A stretch of DNA of 64,000 nt from Sphingomonas xanthus (GCF_007998985.1 NZ_CP041659.1:868001-932000); one strand, 5' to 3'. Positions 38,986 to 49,148 are shown, counted from the stretch's first letter. Translations and numbers: made by a program. The notes: generated from the sequence alone by a model not told the origin.

Positions 38986-39216
38986 TAGTTCCGCTTCGGC
39001 TACAGACGGGCAAAGGAGGGTGCGGCAGGCAACAGTCCGGTTCCGGTTGCCGGACAACAACGCACCATGGCTTCGCCGACGGCGAGCCTCGCGGGTCGGA
39101 GAAAAGCACTGATCATGCTATAGTCAGGTCCGGTCGCGGCGCGCGGCGCTGCTATGCCCGTCTTCAATATCTCTGCGGCCCTGTTGCTTCTCGTCGAACT
39201 CGCAGGAGAGACGACC

Positions 39217-39777
39217 ATGCAATTCTTAAAGCCCGTGATCGCTGCCATAGGGGCACTGGCCCTGTCTGCAGCCGCGACAAGTTCATCAATAGCGGGCGGC
39301 CAACCGTCGTCGGCTTGTACCACCGCGGTCACCGACACCGCCGACATCAATGCCCATCGCGCGGCAGCGAGCGTTTTCCTGGCTAGTTACGCCCAGACAG
39401 CTCCAACTCGCGCGCCATTGAATGCCATCTCCAATCCGGGAGCAGAGATTGCGCAAGTGCGAAAGGAAGCCCGCCGGCTGACTTCGTCCCAACATATCCG
39501 CGTTCATGACGAAGCGTTGAGGGCGGTGACGGCCGTAGCCAACTATCAAGGTAGCGACCCAGCGACCATGAATCGCATGTTGCGCCGCGTCGACAATGCA
39601 GCCGACGCACTTCAACACAGCTTGTCGAGTGGCGGCGGACCTTCGGCGATGCAGACCGGAGCCTTCAAGTGCAATGCAGACCGGATCGAGTGCAAACAGG
39701 CTTGCTCCGAAGCTAAAGGGAAGGCTTGTTGCTGTGGTTGCGGCGTTAGCTACGTCGCCTGCCTGGTGCTCGGCTAA
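39217..39777 (+). CDS. Secreted protein with a cysteine-rich C-terminal tail
   Basis: 186 residues from the ATG at 39217, which has AGGAGAG just upstream; the frame opens earlier at 39154 without a ribosome site. A signal peptide (M-Q-F-L-K-P-V-I ... L-A-L-S-A-A-A-T) is followed by a helical, Ala/Arg/Gln-rich middle. The last 36 residues hold eight cysteines, including A-C-C-C-G-C-G-V-S-Y-V-A-C. A -10-like TATAGT lies at 39119-39124. Base composition looks slightly less GC-rich than the neighbours. No family recognised. The tail may bind metal or form a disulfide knot. Confidence 0.65.
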   Translation: MQFLKPVIAAIGALALSAAATSSSIAGGQPSSACTTAVTDTADINAHRAAASVFLASYAQTAPTRAPLNAISNPGAEIAQVRKEARRLTSSQHIRVHDEALRAVTAVANYQGSDPATMNRMLRRVDNAADALQHSLSSGGGPSAMQTGAFKCNADRIECKQACSEAKGKACCCGCGVSYVACLVLG

Positions 39778-39799
39778 CCGTCCAAACGCCAGAGCGCCC

Positions 39800-40069
39800 C
39801 TACCCGCCGCCGCGCGGCGCGTCCTTGACGTCGATGACGATCTCTCGAGGGTTGAACCCGCTGTAGCTGCCGAACGCCACGATGATCACCACGATCGCCA
39901 GAGCGAAGCTGAGCACGCCGACGACCACCGCGACGCGGTCGCGCTCGGCGGGGTCGCGCAGGACCAGTTCCTTTTGCGGCGGCGGCGGATCGCGGCGGAT
40001 CTTCGACACGCGCGCGCCCTGCGTCGCCAGGTTGACGGACTGCTTTCCGGTCGGGAGCGGACTGGCCAT
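39800..40069 (-). CDS. Small single-pass membrane protein
   Basis: 89 residues from the ATG at 40069; the frame extends to 40099 but this ATG begins a plausible M-A-S-P-L-P-T. The N-terminus is basic and Pro-rich (R-R-D-P-P-P-P-Q-K-E), one membrane helix is at about 44-66 (V-A-V-V-V-G-V-L-S-F-A-L-A-I-V-V-I-I), and the tail ends G-G-G. No family recognised. Confidence 0.55.
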   Translation of the reverse strand: MASPLPTGKQSVNLATQGARVSKIRRDPPPPQKELVLRDPAERDRVAVVVGVLSFALAIVVIIVAFGSYSGFNPREIVIDVKDAPRGGG

Positions 40070-40127
40070 GCCCCACCCTATCCACTCACCGGTTACCACC
40101 GGGTTATCGCCCGGCCCAGCTGGCTCC

Positions 40128-40586
40128 CTAGGGCTCGACGCTAACCAGCGTCTTCACGCTATTAGCGATGAAGCAGGCGTCATGCGCCTTGTGATGAAGC
40201 CGGGCGATCGCTGCCGCGTCGGGTGCCTCGCCGGACCACGCGATGCGCGGGCGAAGCGTGACCCGGGTCATCGCCATCCGCCCCTCGCCATCCTTTTCCA
40301 TCATCCCTTCGGCGTCGTCGGCATAGGTGTCGATCACATGGCCGGCCCGCCGCGCAAAATCGAGGAAGAACAGCATGTGACAGGATGAAACGGAGGCGAC
40401 GAACGCTTCCTCCGGATCGATCGCGGACGGGTCCGACATTGGCGGCGGCACGATATGCGGGCTCGGGCTTGCCGCCACCACCGCACCGCCGTCGAACGCC
40501 CATTCATGGACCCGGCTGTACCGCCCGTCGGTAAAGGCGGCATCGGGCTGGCGGGACCAGCGGACGGTTGCGCAATGACTGCTCAC
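40128..40586 (-). CDS. OsmC family protein
   Basis: 152 residues from a GTG at 40586 that overlaps the carboxylase stop (GTGA). OsmC/Ohr proteins are thiol peroxidases using two Cys. [11 protein letters not shown] near residue 71 and H-D-A-C-F-I-A-N-S near 137 hold the conserved Cys pair and their context. The conserved region G-D-P-P-x-x-x-D-P-E-E is represented by [12 protein letters not shown]. It is translationally coupled to the preceding acyl-CoA carboxylase gene; the upstream ORF start at 40613 is less likely. Confidence 0.85.
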   Translation of the reverse strand: MSSHCATVRWSRQPDAAFTDGRYSRVHEWAFDGGAVVAASPSPHIVPPPMSDPSAIDPEEAFVASVSSCHMLFFLDFARRAGHVIDTYADDAEGMMEKDGEGRMAMTRVTLRPRIAWSGEAPDAAAIARLHHKAHDACFIANSVKTLVSVEP

Positions 40587-42115
40587 AACGGGATGTTGTC
40601 GTGCTTCTTCCACGGGTTATCGAGCTGCTTGTCGCGCAGCTTGCGCAGGCCCAGCGCAATGCGCCTGCGGGTCGAATGGGGGTAGATCACCTCGTCGATG
40701 AAACCCTTGCTCGCCGCCACGAAGGGATTGGCGAACCGTTCTTCATATTCGCGGGTCTTTTCCGCGATCTTGTCAGGATTGTCGCGGTCCTGGCGGAAGA
40801 TAATCTCGACCGCGCCCTTGGCGCCCATCACTGCGATTTCCGCGGTCGGCCAAGCGTAGTTCAAATCGCCGCGCAAATGCTTGGACGCCATCACGTCATA
40901 GGCCCCGCCATAGGCCTTGCGGGTAATTACCGTGATCTTCGGCACCGTCGCTTCGGCATAGGCGAACAGCAGTTTCGCGCCATGCTTGATGATCCCATGA
41001 TGTTCCTGCCCGACGCCCGGAAGGAAGCCCGGAACGTCGACGAAGGTCAGGATCGGGATATCGAAGGCGTCGCAGAATCGCACGAAGCGCGCCGCCTTCT
41101 TCGATGAATTGATGTCGAGCACGCCGGCCAGAACCATTGGCTGGTTGGCGACGACCCCGACGGTGCGCCCCTCGATCCGGCAGAAGCCGATAATGATGTT
41201 GGCCGCATGCGCCGGCTGAAGCTCGAAAAAGTCGCCCTCGTCGGCGACCTTTCGGATCAGTTCGTGCATGTCATAGGGCTGGTTGGCGCTCGGCGGGATC
41301 AGGCTGTCGAGGCTTTCCTCGATCCGGTCCCACGGGTCGGCCGAAGGGCGCTCGGGAAGGTCGTGCCGGTTGCTGAGCGGGAGGAAGTCGAAGAATTCGC
41401 GGGTCGCGAGCAGCGCGTCGATGTCATTTTCAAACGCCACGTCGGCAACGCCCGACCGGGTCGTATGGGTCACCGCGCCGCCAAGCTCTTCCTGCGTCAC
41501 GACTTCGTTGGTGACGGTCTTCACCACCTCGGGCCCGGTGACAAACATATAGCTTGAGTCTTTCACCATGAAGATGAAGTCGGTCATCGCCGGCGAATAG
41601 ACCGCGCCGCCCGCGCATGGTCCCATGATCAGTGAGATTTGCGGCACCACGCCCGAAGCCAGCACGTTGCGCTGGAACACTTCGGCATAACCGCCAAGCG
41701 AAGCGACGCCTTCTTGGATTCGCGCACCGCCGCTGTCGTTAAGGCCAATCACCGGCGCACCGACCTTCATCGCCGCGTCCATCACCTTGCAGATCTTCTG
41801 CGCATGCCGTTCCGACAGCGATCCGCCGAAAACGGTGAAGTCCTGCGCGAAGACATAGACCAGCCGGCCATTGATCGTGCCCGATCCGGTCACCACGCCG
41901 TCGCCGGGGATCTTGGTCGCCTCCATGCCGAAATCGACGCAATTATGTTCGACATACATGTCGACTTCTTCGAACGAGTCGGGATCGAGCAGCACCGAAA
42001 GCCGCTCACGCGCGGTGAGGCGCCCCTTGGCGTGCTGCGCCTCGATCCGCTTCTGCCCGCCGCCCATCCGCGCCGCCGTGCGCCGCGCTTCCAGTTGTTC
42101 GATCGTCGTCGCCAT
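40583..42115 (-). CDS. pccB: Acyl-CoA carboxylase beta subunit (propionyl-CoA carboxylase-like)
   Basis: 510 residues from the ATG at 42115, preceded by AAGGAGAG. The open frame runs on to 42739 but that part is antisense to the phosphatase gene and carries no homology. This is the carboxyltransferase that moves CO2 from biotin to an acyl-CoA. Motifs: [14 protein letters not shown] and [11 protein letters not shown] in the first half, [10 protein letters not shown] and [11 protein letters not shown] in the second. Propionyl-CoA specificity is the best guess from overall pattern. The biotin-carrying alpha subunit is not in the window. Confidence 0.93.
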   Translation of the reverse strand: MATTIEQLEARRTAARMGGGQKRIEAQHAKGRLTARERLSVLLDPDSFEEVDMYVEHNCVDFGMEATKIPGDGVVTGSGTINGRLVYVFAQDFTVFGGSLSERHAQKICKVMDAAMKVGAPVIGLNDSGGARIQEGVASLGGYAEVFQRNVLASGVVPQISLIMGPCAGGAVYSPAMTDFIFMVKDSSYMFVTGPEVVKTVTNEVVTQEELGGAVTHTTRSGVADVAFENDIDALLATREFFDFLPLSNRHDLPERPSADPWDRIEESLDSLIPPSANQPYDMHELIRKVADEGDFFELQPAHAANIIIGFCRIEGRTVGVVANQPMVLAGVLDINSSKKAARFVRFCDAFDIPILTFVDVPGFLPGVGQEHHGIIKHGAKLLFAYAEATVPKITVITRKAYGGAYDVMASKHLRGDLNYAWPTAEIAVMGAKGAVEIIFRQDRDNPDKIAEKTREYEERFANPFVAASKGFIDEVIYPHSTRRRIALGLRKLRDKQLDNPWKKHDNIPL

Positions 42116-42202
42116 GCTCTCTCCTTGGCGCCCGGCGCTGCCACGGAATGGCGGCTGAAACAAGTTCGGGGTGGCGTCGTTCAACCTGCCAAGGAGGCGC
42201 GC

Positions 42203-42970
42203 ATGCGGCATGGACAAAATTGGCCGGAACGGCTGTGGCTGGTGCGGCATGGACAAAGCCAGGGCAATGTCGCGCGCGACGCGGCGCACGAGAATGGCCA
42301 GCACGTCATCGACATCGAAGGGCGCGACGTCGACGTGCCGTTGTCCGAGCTCGGCCATCGCCAAGCCCAGGCCGCGGGACGCTGGTTCGCTGGCCTGCCC
42401 GAGGACGAACGTCCGGAAGTCATCCTGACCTCGCCCTATCTGCGCGCCCGCCAGACCGCCGACGCAATCTGCGAGGCCGGTGCTCTGGCAACGGGCAAAG
42501 GTAAGCCGGTCGTCGATGAACGGCTTCGCGAACGCGAATTCGGCGTGTTCGACGGGCTCACCAGCCTCGGCATCCGTGCCAAATATCCCGAAGAAGCCGG
42601 GCATCGCACGAAGCTTGGCAAATTCTACCACCGGCCCCCGGGCGGCGAGAGCTGGGCCGACGTGATCCTCCGGCTGCGCAGCGTGCTCAACACCATCAAT
42701 CTTCACTACGCCGACCGCCGGGTCCTCGTGGTCTGCCACCAGGTCGTCGTGCTATGCATGCGCTACATCCTCGAGGAGCTGGACGAGGAGCAAATTCTGG
42801 CCATCGACCGGGAGGCGGAGATCCTCAACTGCGGGATTTGCGCCTATGACTTCACCCGTTCCGACAGCGGGCTGTGCGTGCCACGGCTCGACCTGTGGAA
42901 CCTCGGCGCGCCGCTTGCCGAGGGCGAACCCCAGACGGCGGACCGCGATGCCAGGGCAGGAACCCGATGA
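42203..42970 (+). CDS. Histidine phosphatase family protein
   Basis: 255 residues from the ATG at 42203 with AAGGAGG 5 bases upstream; the frame opens far earlier but that part is antisense to pcc[11 protein letters not shown] with phospho-accepting His16 starts the domain, and V-V-C-H-Q near residue 180 gives the second His. Phosphoglycerate-mutase-like and broad phosphatase members share these, so the substrate is open. The body is longer than typical 200-residue members, with an inserted E-G-R-D-V-D-V region. It is coupled by ATGA to the NAD(P)H-hydrate dehydratase gene. Confidence 0.88.
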   Translation: MRHGQNWPERLWLVRHGQSQGNVARDAAHENGQHVIDIEGRDVDVPLSELGHRQAQAAGRWFAGLPEDERPEVILTSPYLRARQTADAICEAGALATGKGKPVVDERLREREFGVFDGLTSLGIRAKYPEEAGHRTKLGKFYHRPPGGESWADVILRLRSVLNTINLHYADRRVLVVCHQVVVLCMRYILEELDEEQILAIDREAEILNCGICAYDFTRSDSGLCVPRLDLWNLGAPLAEGEPQTADRDARAGTR

Positions 42971-43833
42971 GCGATGCCGTCCGCCTGCTGACCCGGGCCG
43001 AACTTCATTCCCGTCCGCTGCCCCGGCTCAAGGCGGAGGACAAGAACGACCATGGCCAGCTGCTGGTGATCGGCGGGGATCGCTCGCTGGCCGGCGCCAC
43101 CATTCTCACCGCGACCGCGGCGTTCCGTGCCGGCTGCGGCAAGGTCACCATCGCCACGGTCGAGGGGGTCGCTCCGCTGGTCGCAGTCGCGATGCCTGAA
43201 TGCAGGGTGATCGGCATGCCGATGTCTGGCGCGGGCGGTTTTGCTCCCTCGGCAATCGATCCGCTCATCGAATTGGCGCAGGAGCAGGATGCCGTCGTCG
43301 CCGGTTCGGGCATGCTTGAGAACAAGGGCTGCGAAGCGCTTGCCGGCAAGTTGATCGGCGCGGGGATCGCGCGGCTGGCGCTGGACGCCGCGCTGCTCCA
43401 CGCGCTTCCCGCCAATGGCGGCAAGGCCCGAGGCATGCCTGTCCTGCTCCCTCATGCCGGCGAGATGGCGAGCCTGATCGGCTGCGATCCGCAGGAGGTG
43501 GAAGACGACCCGCTGGGCTGCGGAAGGCTATGCGCGGCGCGCTACCATGCCCTCACCCTGGTGAAGGGGGGCGTCAGCCATGTCGTCACTCCGGACGGCG
43601 AGGCATGGCGCTTTACCGGCGGCGTTCCGGGCCTTGGCGTATCGGGGTCGGGCGATGTGCTTGCCGGGCTGGTCGGCGGTCTCGCCGCGCGCGGCTGCGA
43701 TCCGCTCACCGCGCTAATGTGGGGAGTGCTGCTGCATGGCGAAGCCGGCCAGGCGCTTGCCGGCAAGGTCGGGCAAGCCGGATTCCTCGCCCGCGAACTT
43801 CCCGCCGAAATCCCTTCGCTGCTCAGCCGCTAG
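42967..43833 (+). CDS. nnrD: ADP-dependent NAD(P)H-hydrate dehydratase
   Basis: 288 residues, a ribokinase-like fold that repairs damaged NAD(P)H hydrates. G-H-x-G-x-x-x-V-I-G-G appears as D-H-G-Q-L-L-V-I-G-G-D near 30-39, and the ATP/ADP site as G-V-S-G-S-G-D-V-L-A-G-L near residue 220. A-F-R-A-G-C-G-K-V-T is also typical. Only the dehydratase domain is present; the epimerase (NnrE) domain often fused to it is absent. The ATG at 42967 overlaps the phosphatase stop. The end overlaps the convergent pyk by 11 bases. Confidence 0.93.
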   Translation: MSDAVRLLTRAELHSRPLPRLKAEDKNDHGQLLVIGGDRSLAGATILTATAAFRAGCGKVTIATVEGVAPLVAVAMPECRVIGMPMSGAGGFAPSAIDPLIELAQEQDAVVAGSGMLENKGCEALAGKLIGAGIARLALDAALLHALPANGGKARGMPVLLPHAGEMASLIGCDPQEVEDDPLGCGRLCAARYHALTLVKGGVSHVVTPDGEAWRFTGGVPGLGVSGSGDVLAGLVGGLAARGCDPLTALMWGVLLHGEAGQALAGKVGQAGFLARELPAEIPSLLSR

Positions 43834-45274
43834 GCTGGTCCAGTTCGTCGCCGGCGATTTTCACAAGGTGAATGACGTTGGTCGTCCCGCTCGTCTTGAA
43901 CGGAACTCCGGCCATGATCAGCACCCGGTCGCCCGCCTCGGCGAGATGATGGCGCAGCACCATCCGCTTGGCCTTGCCCACCATTTCCTCGAAATTGCCG
44001 ACATCGCGGGTATGTACGGCGTGGACGCCCCATTGCAGGCCGAGCCGCCGCGCAACCTTCATGCTGGCGGTCATCACCAGCGTCGGCACGGGCGCCCGTT
44101 CGCGCGCGATGCGCCGCGCGGTCGAGCCGGAGGTTGTGTAACAGGCAAGAGCCTTGACCGACAAGTTCCGGGCGATCTGCGCCGCGCTATGGGCCAGCGC
44201 ATCGGCGGTGGTCGCCTCGGCCGGGGTCTCGGTAAAGTGGACGCGCGCGGAATAGACCGGATCGGCTTCAACCGACCGGCCGATCTTGTCCATCATCCGG
44301 ACCGCTTCGACCGGATATTGGCCGGCGGCACTTTCCGCTGACAGCATCACTGCATCGGCGCCTTCGTAGATGGCGTTGGCAACGTCACTGACCTCGGCAC
44401 GGGTCGGGGTCGGGGATACGATCATTGATTCGAGCATCTGCGTCGCCACCACCACCGGCTTGCCGGCAAGGCGCGCGGCGGCGACGATCCGGTTCTGCGC
44501 GGGGGGAACGCCCTCGGGAGGAAGCTCTACGCCAAGGTCGCCACGCGCGACCATCACCGCGTCGGCAACTTCGATGATCTGGTCGAGCCGGTCGAGAGCG
44601 CGCGGCTTTTCAATCTTTGCGAGCAATCCAGCGCGGTCGCCGATCAGTTTCTTGCCTTCGATGACGTCCTCGGGTCGCTGGACGAAGCTCATCGCGATAT
44701 AATCCGCGCCCTGCTCCAGCGCGAAGGCCAGGTCGCTCTTGTCCTTGGCGGTCAGCGCCGGGATGGGAATCACCACATCGGGGACGTTGACGCCTTTGGC
44801 ATTGCTGATCTTTCCGCCGACCTCGACCACCGTTTCGATCCCGTCGTCGCTGGCCTTGCGGACCTTCAGCCGGATCTTGCCGTCATCGACGAGCAGGCGC
44901 GCGCCTTCCTCGACCGCCGCGAACAGTTCGGAATGTGGAAGCTCGACCCGGCTTGTGTCGCCAAGCTCCTTCGACCGATCGAGGATGAAGGCCTGGCCCT
45001 TTTCCAGCATCGCCGACCCGCCCTTGAACTTGCCGACTCGCAGCTTGGGGCCCTGAAGGTCGAACAGGATCGTGGTCGGCCGGTGAAGCGTTTTTTCGAG
45101 CGCGCGGATCGCCTCGACCAACGCCGCCTTTTCCGCCTGGCTGCCATGGCTCATGTTGATCCGGAAGGCATCGGCCCCGGCCTCCATCAGCGCTTTGATC
45201 GTCTCCGGATCGGAAGAGGCAGGGCCCAGCGTCGCCAGTATCTTCACTTTGCGGGCGCGGGGCTTCAACATCAT
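43823..45274 (-). CDS. pyk: Pyruvate kinase
   Basis: 483 residues from the ATG at 45274; the next ATG (45271) is equally placed after GGAG, and frames starting at 45304 and 45385 are less likely. It converts phosphoenolpyruvate and ADP to pyruvate and ATP. T-L-G-P-A-S near residue 14, R-I-N-M-S-H-G near 34, and the catalytic loop I-E-K-P-R-A ... M-V-A-R-G-D-L-G-V-E-L are the family motifs. The C-terminal allosteric domain is present. Convergent with nnrD. Confidence 0.97.
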   Translation of the reverse strand: MMLKPRARKVKILATLGPASSDPETIKALMEAGADAFRINMSHGSQAEKAALVEAIRALEKTLHRPTTILFDLQGPKLRVGKFKGGSAMLEKGQAFILDRSKELGDTSRVELPHSELFAAVEEGARLLVDDGKIRLKVRKASDDGIETVVEVGGKISNAKGVNVPDVVIPIPALTAKDKSDLAFALEQGADYIAMSFVQRPEDVIEGKKLIGDRAGLLAKIEKPRALDRLDQIIEVADAVMVARGDLGVELPPEGVPPAQNRIVAAARLAGKPVVVATQMLESMIVSPTPTRAEVSDVANAIYEGADAVMLSAESAAGQYPVEAVRMMDKIGRSVEADPVYSARVHFTETPAEATTADALAHSAAQIARNLSVKALACYTTSGSTARRIARERAPVPTLVMTASMKVARRLGLQWGVHAVHTRDVGNFEEMVGKAKRMVLRHHLAEAGDRVLIMAGVPFKTSGTTNVIHLVKIAGDELDQPSG

Positions 45275-45408
45275 TTCTCCATCCAAAGGTCGTGCGTCCG
45301 CCATAGCGGCTCGGCGGGCCGGTTCAACCGGGTTGAGGCGCGCCGTGCCCTCGCCTAGGGAACGCCCACCAATTTGCATTTTCAAGAGATTCGAAGAAAG
45401 CGGACACC

Positions 45409-45651
45409 ATGAGTGAAGACAATGTCGCGGCCGAGCAGCTGCGGCTGTTCATCGAACGTATCGAGCGGCTTGAAGAAGAGAAGAAGGGCATCGCCGACGA
45501 CGTGAAGGACGTCTACGCCGAGGCCAAGGCAAACGGCTACGACACCAAGACGATGCGCAAGATCGTCGCGCTCCGGCGGATGGAGAAACATGCCCGCGAC
45601 GAGGCGGACGCGCTGCTCGAAACCTATCGTAACGCGCTCGGCCTGGTCTAA
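45409..45651 (+). CDS. gapR: DUF2312 / GapR-family DNA-binding protein
   Basis: 80 residues, the usual size. [16 protein letters not shown] near 12-27 and [17 protein letters not shown] near 33-49 match the GapR coiled-coil DNA clamp. In Caulobacter GapR binds overtwisted DNA ahead of replication and transcription and aids topoisomerases. It is 55 bases upstream of yebC and transcribed the same way, so it probably heads the yebC-ruv operon. Confidence 0.93.
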   Translation: MSEDNVAAEQLRLFIERIERLEEEKKGIADDVKDVYAEAKANGYDTKTMRKIVALRRMEKHARDEADALLETYRNALGLV

Positions 45652-45705
45652 GGCTGGGCTTTGGGGGACGAGAGTTCCCAATCGAACAGAATCTCCGGGG
45701 AACCC

Positions 45706-46449
45706 ATGGCAGGCCATTCCAAGTTCAAGAACATCATGCACCGCAAGGGCGCGCAGGATAAGAAGCGCTCGGGCATGTTTTCGAAGCTGAGCCGCGAAAT
45801 CACCGTCGCGGCGAAAATGGGCTTGCCCGACCCGGACATGAACCCGCGCCTGCGCGCTGCGGTCAACGCCGCCAAGGCGCAGTCGATGCCGAAGGACAAT
45901 ATCCAGCGGTCGATCGACAAGGCATCCAAGGGCGACGCGGAGAATTACGAAGAAGTGCGCTACGAAGGCTACGGTCCGAGCGGCGTCGCGATCATCGTCG
46001 AGGCGCTAACCGACAATCGCAACCGCACCGCGACCAACATCCGCACCGCCTTTTCGAAGAACGGTGGCAATCTCGGCGCCTCGGGCTCTGTAGCCCATGG
46101 GTTCGAGCGGCTCGGTTTGATTGAATATCCAGCGTCCGCCGGCGATGAGGACAAGGTCATGGAAGCGGCCATCGAGGCCGGCGCCGAGGACGTTCAGAGC
46201 GACGATGACGGCCATCAGGTCTGGACCTCGATCGACAGCCTGCACGAAGTCGCCAAGGCGCTCGAAACCTCGCTTGGTGAGGCCGAGGCGGTCAAGCTGG
46301 CGTGGAAGCCGAACCTTGAGGTCGCGGTCGCGGGCGACGATGTTGGAACGCTGATGAAGCTGGTCGATGCGCTGGAAGACGACGACGACGTCCAGACCGT
46401 TTGGGGCAATTATTCGATCAGCGACGAAGAGCTGGAGAAGTTGGGCTAG
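45706..46449 (+). CDS. yebC: YebC/PmpR family protein (ribosome-associated translation/transcription factor)
   Basis: 247 residues from the ATG at 45706 giving the family start [10 protein letters not shown]; an upstream in-frame start at 45661 is unsupported. The three-domain YebC fold is covered: R-K-G-A-Q-D-K-K-R near the N-terminus, [14 protein letters not shown] near 83-97, and G-N-L-G-A-S-G-S-V near 120. YebC proteins have been described as transcription regulators and as helpers for ribosomes on proline stretches. It often lies next to ruvC, as here (5 bases). Confidence 0.96.
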   Translation: MAGHSKFKNIMHRKGAQDKKRSGMFSKLSREITVAAKMGLPDPDMNPRLRAAVNAAKAQSMPKDNIQRSIDKASKGDAENYEEVRYEGYGPSGVAIIVEALTDNRNRTATNIRTAFSKNGGNLGASGSVAHGFERLGLIEYPASAGDEDKVMEAAIEAGAEDVQSDDDGHQVWTSIDSLHEVAKALETSLGEAEAVKLAWKPNLEVAVAGDDVGTLMKLVDALEDDDDVQTVWGNYSISDEELEKLG

Positions 46450-46453
46450 CCCT

Positions 46454-46939
46454 ATGCTGATCCTTGGCCTCGACCCGTCGCTGTCGTCGACCGGATGGGG
46501 CCTGATCCGCGTTGAAGGCAACCGCCTTGCTCATGTCGGCAACGGCCAGCTCAGGACCCGCCCGGCCGATCCCTTGTCGGAACGGCTCTCCGATCTAGCG
46601 AGCCAGCTCGAAGCCCTGCTCGCCGACCACGCCATTGGCGGCGCCGCGGTCGAGGAGGTGTTCGTCAACAAAAATCCCCAGTCGACCCTGAAGCTTGCGC
46701 AGGCGCGCGGCGTTGCGCTGATGATTGCCGCGCGGGCCGGGATCGACATCGGCGAATATGCGCCCAGCCTGGTCAAGAAGGCGGTGGTCGGTACCGGCGG
46801 CGCCGACAAGGCGCAGGTGCATGCAATGGTCCAGCGCCTGCTCGCCGGATGCCGGCCGGCAGGCCCCGACGCCGCCGACGCGCTGGCGGTTGCGATAACC
46901 CACGCCCATCATCTGGCAAGCGGCAGGCGCATCCCCTAG
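46454..46939 (+). CDS. ruvC: Crossover junction endodeoxyribonuclease RuvC
   Basis: 161 residues from the ATG at 46454. RuvC cuts Holliday junctions. The metal-binding acidic residues are seen: L-G-L-D-P-S (Asp7), V-E-E-V-F (Glu66-67 region) and the C-terminal D-A-A-D-A-L-A-V-A cluster near 137-145. [15 protein letters not shown] is the family's DNA-binding loop. It starts four bases after the yebC stop. Confidence 0.97.
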   Translation: MLILGLDPSLSSTGWGLIRVEGNRLAHVGNGQLRTRPADPLSERLSDLASQLEALLADHAIGGAAVEEVFVNKNPQSTLKLAQARGVALMIAARAGIDIGEYAPSLVKKAVVGTGGADKAQVHAMVQRLLAGCRPAGPDAADALAVAITHAHHLASGRRIP

Positions 46940-47000
46940 TTCGCGACGCCAAGCGCAAGTTCAAGGTGACGAAGGTGCAAAGAATTGCTCTAACCCGCCG

Positions 47001-47597
47001 ATGATCGCTCGCCTTTGTGGAACCCTTGTCGAAACCGGCGCCGACGGCGCGATCGTCGACGTTCATGGCGTCGGCTATCTGGTCCATGCCAGCAACCGCA
47101 CCCTCGATGCGCTCGGCCCCTTGGGCGGCGAAGTCACGCTCCTTACCGAACTTCAGGTGCGCGAGGACGGCTGGACCTTGTTCGGCTTCGGCTCGGCGGG
47201 CGAGCGGGAGACGTTCCGCGCGCTGACTGGTGTGCAGGGCGTCGGGGGCCGGGTCGCGCTGGCAATCCTTTCGGTGCTTGGCCCCGAAGAACTGGCCGGC
47301 GCAGTGTCGCGCGGCGACAAGGCGATGGTCGCCCGTGCCAATGGCGTCGGCCCCAAGCTCGCGATGCGGATCGTCAACGAACTTGCCGGAAAGCTCGGCA
47401 ACCCCGCGCTTGCCGGTAGCGCCGGCGCCCCCGCCCCGCGCGGCGGTGCGGCCGCGGACGCCCTGTCCGCCCTCGCCAACCTCGGCTTCAAGCCCGCCGA
47501 AGCCAGCGCCGCGGTTGCCGCCGCCCATGAGGAACTGGGCACCGACGCGACCCTCGACGCGCTGGTCCGGCTGGCGCTCAGGAAGGCCGCTAAATGA
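47001..47597 (+). CDS. ruvA: Holliday junction branch migration protein RuvA
   Basis: 198 residues. RuvA holds the four-way junction for the RuvB motor. M-I-A-R-L-C-G-T-L and G-V-G-Y-L-V-H at the N-terminal OB fold, then two helix-hairpin-helix motifs ([10 protein letters not shown] and A-N-G-V-G-P-K-L-A) and a C-terminal RuvB-binding domain with [11 protein letters not shown]. It starts 61 bases after ruvC; its stop overlaps the next gene (ATGA). Confidence 0.97.
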   Translation: MIARLCGTLVETGADGAIVDVHGVGYLVHASNRTLDALGPLGGEVTLLTELQVREDGWTLFGFGSAGERETFRALTGVQGVGGRVALAILSVLGPEELAGAVSRGDKAMVARANGVGPKLAMRIVNELAGKLGNPALAGSAGAPAPRGGAAADALSALANLGFKPAEASAAVAAAHEELGTDATLDALVRLALRKAAK

Positions 47598-47989
47598 CCG
47601 ACCGCCGCGCCTCCTGCCGCTGCGGCCAGCTTCGGGCTACCGCCTCTGGCGACCCGGTCCGCGTCTCGGTCTGTCATTGCCGCAATTGCCAGAAGCGGAG
47701 CGGATCGGCCTTTGCTGCCCAGGTCCGCTTTGCCGACACGCAGGTGACAATCGAAGGACAGTCGAAAGCATTCCAACTCGCCTCCGACAGCGGCAACAGC
47801 GCGACCTTCCATTTCTGCCCCGACTGCGGAACCGAGGTCTTTTACGTCAACAATGGCAAGTTCGACGAACAGGTCGCGATCCCGCTCTGGACCTTCGCCG
47901 ACCCTCATGCTTTCGCCCCCGCATTTTCGGTCTGGGAGGTGCGCAAACATGGGTGGGTGACGGTGAGTGCCGCCGAGCATCGCGACTGA
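47594..47989 (+). CDS. GFA/CENP-V family zinc protein
   Basis: 131 residues. Zinc Cys ligands lie in C-R-C-G near the start, C-H-C-R-N-C near 26-31, and C-P-D-C-G near 76-80. The family is named for glutathione-dependent formaldehyde-activating enzyme, but most members have no proven reaction. It sits between ruvA and ruvB, its ATG overlapping the ruvA stop, so it is translated with the resolvasome genes. A 118-base gap separates it from ruvB. Confidence 0.9.
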   Translation: MTDRRASCRCGQLRATASGDPVRVSVCHCRNCQKRSGSAFAAQVRFADTQVTIEGQSKAFQLASDSGNSATFHFCPDCGTEVFYVNNGKFDEQVAIPLWTFADPHAFAPAFSVWEVRKHGWVTVSAAEHRD

Positions 47990-48107
47990 GCGCAAAAGCC
48001 CTGTCCTATCGCCGAACAAATGTGCAACATGGAGCGATGACCGGAGGGGCCGCATTCATCGCTCGCATGAACGAACACATTTCGCTCGCGTCGCGCAGGA
48101 TGCCCTC

Positions 48108-49148
48108 ATGAGCGCGACCGACCCTGCCCGCCTGACCACGCCGGAGCGCCAGCTGGAAGACGCGGACGCGGCGCTTCGGCCAAAAAGCCTCGACGAATTT
48201 GTCGGTCAGCAAGGCGCGCGCGAGAATCTGCGGATCTTCGTCAATGCCGCCCGCTCGCGCGGCGAAGCGCTCGACCATGTGCTGTTCTTCGGCCCCCCGG
48301 GCCTCGGCAAGACCACGCTCGCCGGAATCCTCGCCCGCGAGATGGGCGTCGGTTTTCGCTCCACCAGCGGGCCGGTGATCGCCAAGTCGGGCGATCTCGC
48401 CGCGCTGCTGACCAATCTCGAGGACGGAGACGTCCTGTTCATCGACGAGATTCATCGGCTCAATCCGGCGGTGGAGGAGGTGCTTTACCCGGCGATGGAA
48501 GACCGAGCACTCGACCTGATGATCGGCGAAGGCCCATCGGCACGTTCGGTTCGCATCGACCTGCCGCGGTTCACTCTTGTCGGGGCTACGACACGGCAGG
48601 GCCTGCTGACCACGCCGCTGCGCGACCGGTTCGGGATTCCGATCCGCCTCAACTTCTACACGGTCGAGGAACTGGAACAGGTCGTGCGTCGCGGCGCCCG
48701 GCTGCTCGGCGCTCCGACGACCGCGCAAGGCGAGCATGAGATTGCGCGCCGAAGCCGGGGGACGCCCCGCATCGCCGGGCGGCTGCTGCGCCGAGTGCGC
48801 GACTTCGCCCATGCCGCGGGCGCCAGCGCGATCGACGACGGGGTCGCCGACCGGGCACTGACCCGGCTGGAGATCGACCGGCTCGGCCTCGACGCGATGG
48901 ATCGCCGTTACCTGATGATGATCGCCGATCTTTACGGTGGCGGTCCGGTAGGGATCGAAACGCTCGCCGCTGGGCTGAGCGAGCCGCGCGACACACTCGA
49001 GGACGTGGTCGAACCCTATCTCATTCAGCTTGGCCTCATCGCCCGCACGGCAAGGGGGCGCTGCCTCAACGGCCGCGGCTGGACCCATCTGGGCCTGAAC
49101 CCGCCCAGCGGGGCGCAATCGGGGCTGTTCGATCCGGAAGGAAAATGA
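48108..49148 (+). CDS. ruvB: Holliday junction branch migration ATPase RuvB
   Basis: 346 residues from the ATG at 48108, preceded by GCAGGA. The frame opens at 47967 but the first 47 codons have no family match. [11 protein letters not shown] is the family start, Walker A is F-G-P-P-G-L-G-K-T near 62-70, Walker [10 protein letters not shown], and sensor 1 G-A-T-T-R-Q-G. The C-terminal winged helix contains R-G-R. The stop overlaps the DUF3089 gene start (ATGA). Confidence 0.97.
   Translation: MSATDPARLTTPERQLEDADAALRPKSLDEFVGQQGARENLRIFVNAARSRGEALDHVLFFGPPGLGKTTLAGILAREMGVGFRSTSGPVIAKSGDLAALLTNLEDGDVLFIDEIHRLNPAVEEVLYPAMEDRALDLMIGEGPSARSVRIDLPRFTLVGATTRQGLLTTPLRDRFGIPIRLNFYTVEELEQVVRRGARLLGAPTTAQGEHEIARRSRGTPRIAGRLLRRVRDFAHAAGASAIDDGVADRALTRLEIDRLGLDAMDRRYLMMIADLYGGGPVGIETLAAGLSEPRDTLEDVVEPYLIQLGLIARTARGRCLNGRGWTHLGLNPPSGAQSGLFDPEGK

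Noticed and set aside
41639-42202. N-terminal extension of the histidine phosphatase frame
   Set aside because: It is antisense to pccB; the ATG at 42203 has AAGGAGG and begins the conserved domain.
42116-42739. N-terminal extension of the pccB frame
   Set aside because: It is antisense to the phosphatase gene and has no carboxylase similarity; the ATG at 42115 has a strong ribosome site.
48006-49118. 370-codon minus-strand frame opposite ruvB
   Set aside because: RuvB is certain on the plus strand; the frame has no recognised domain.
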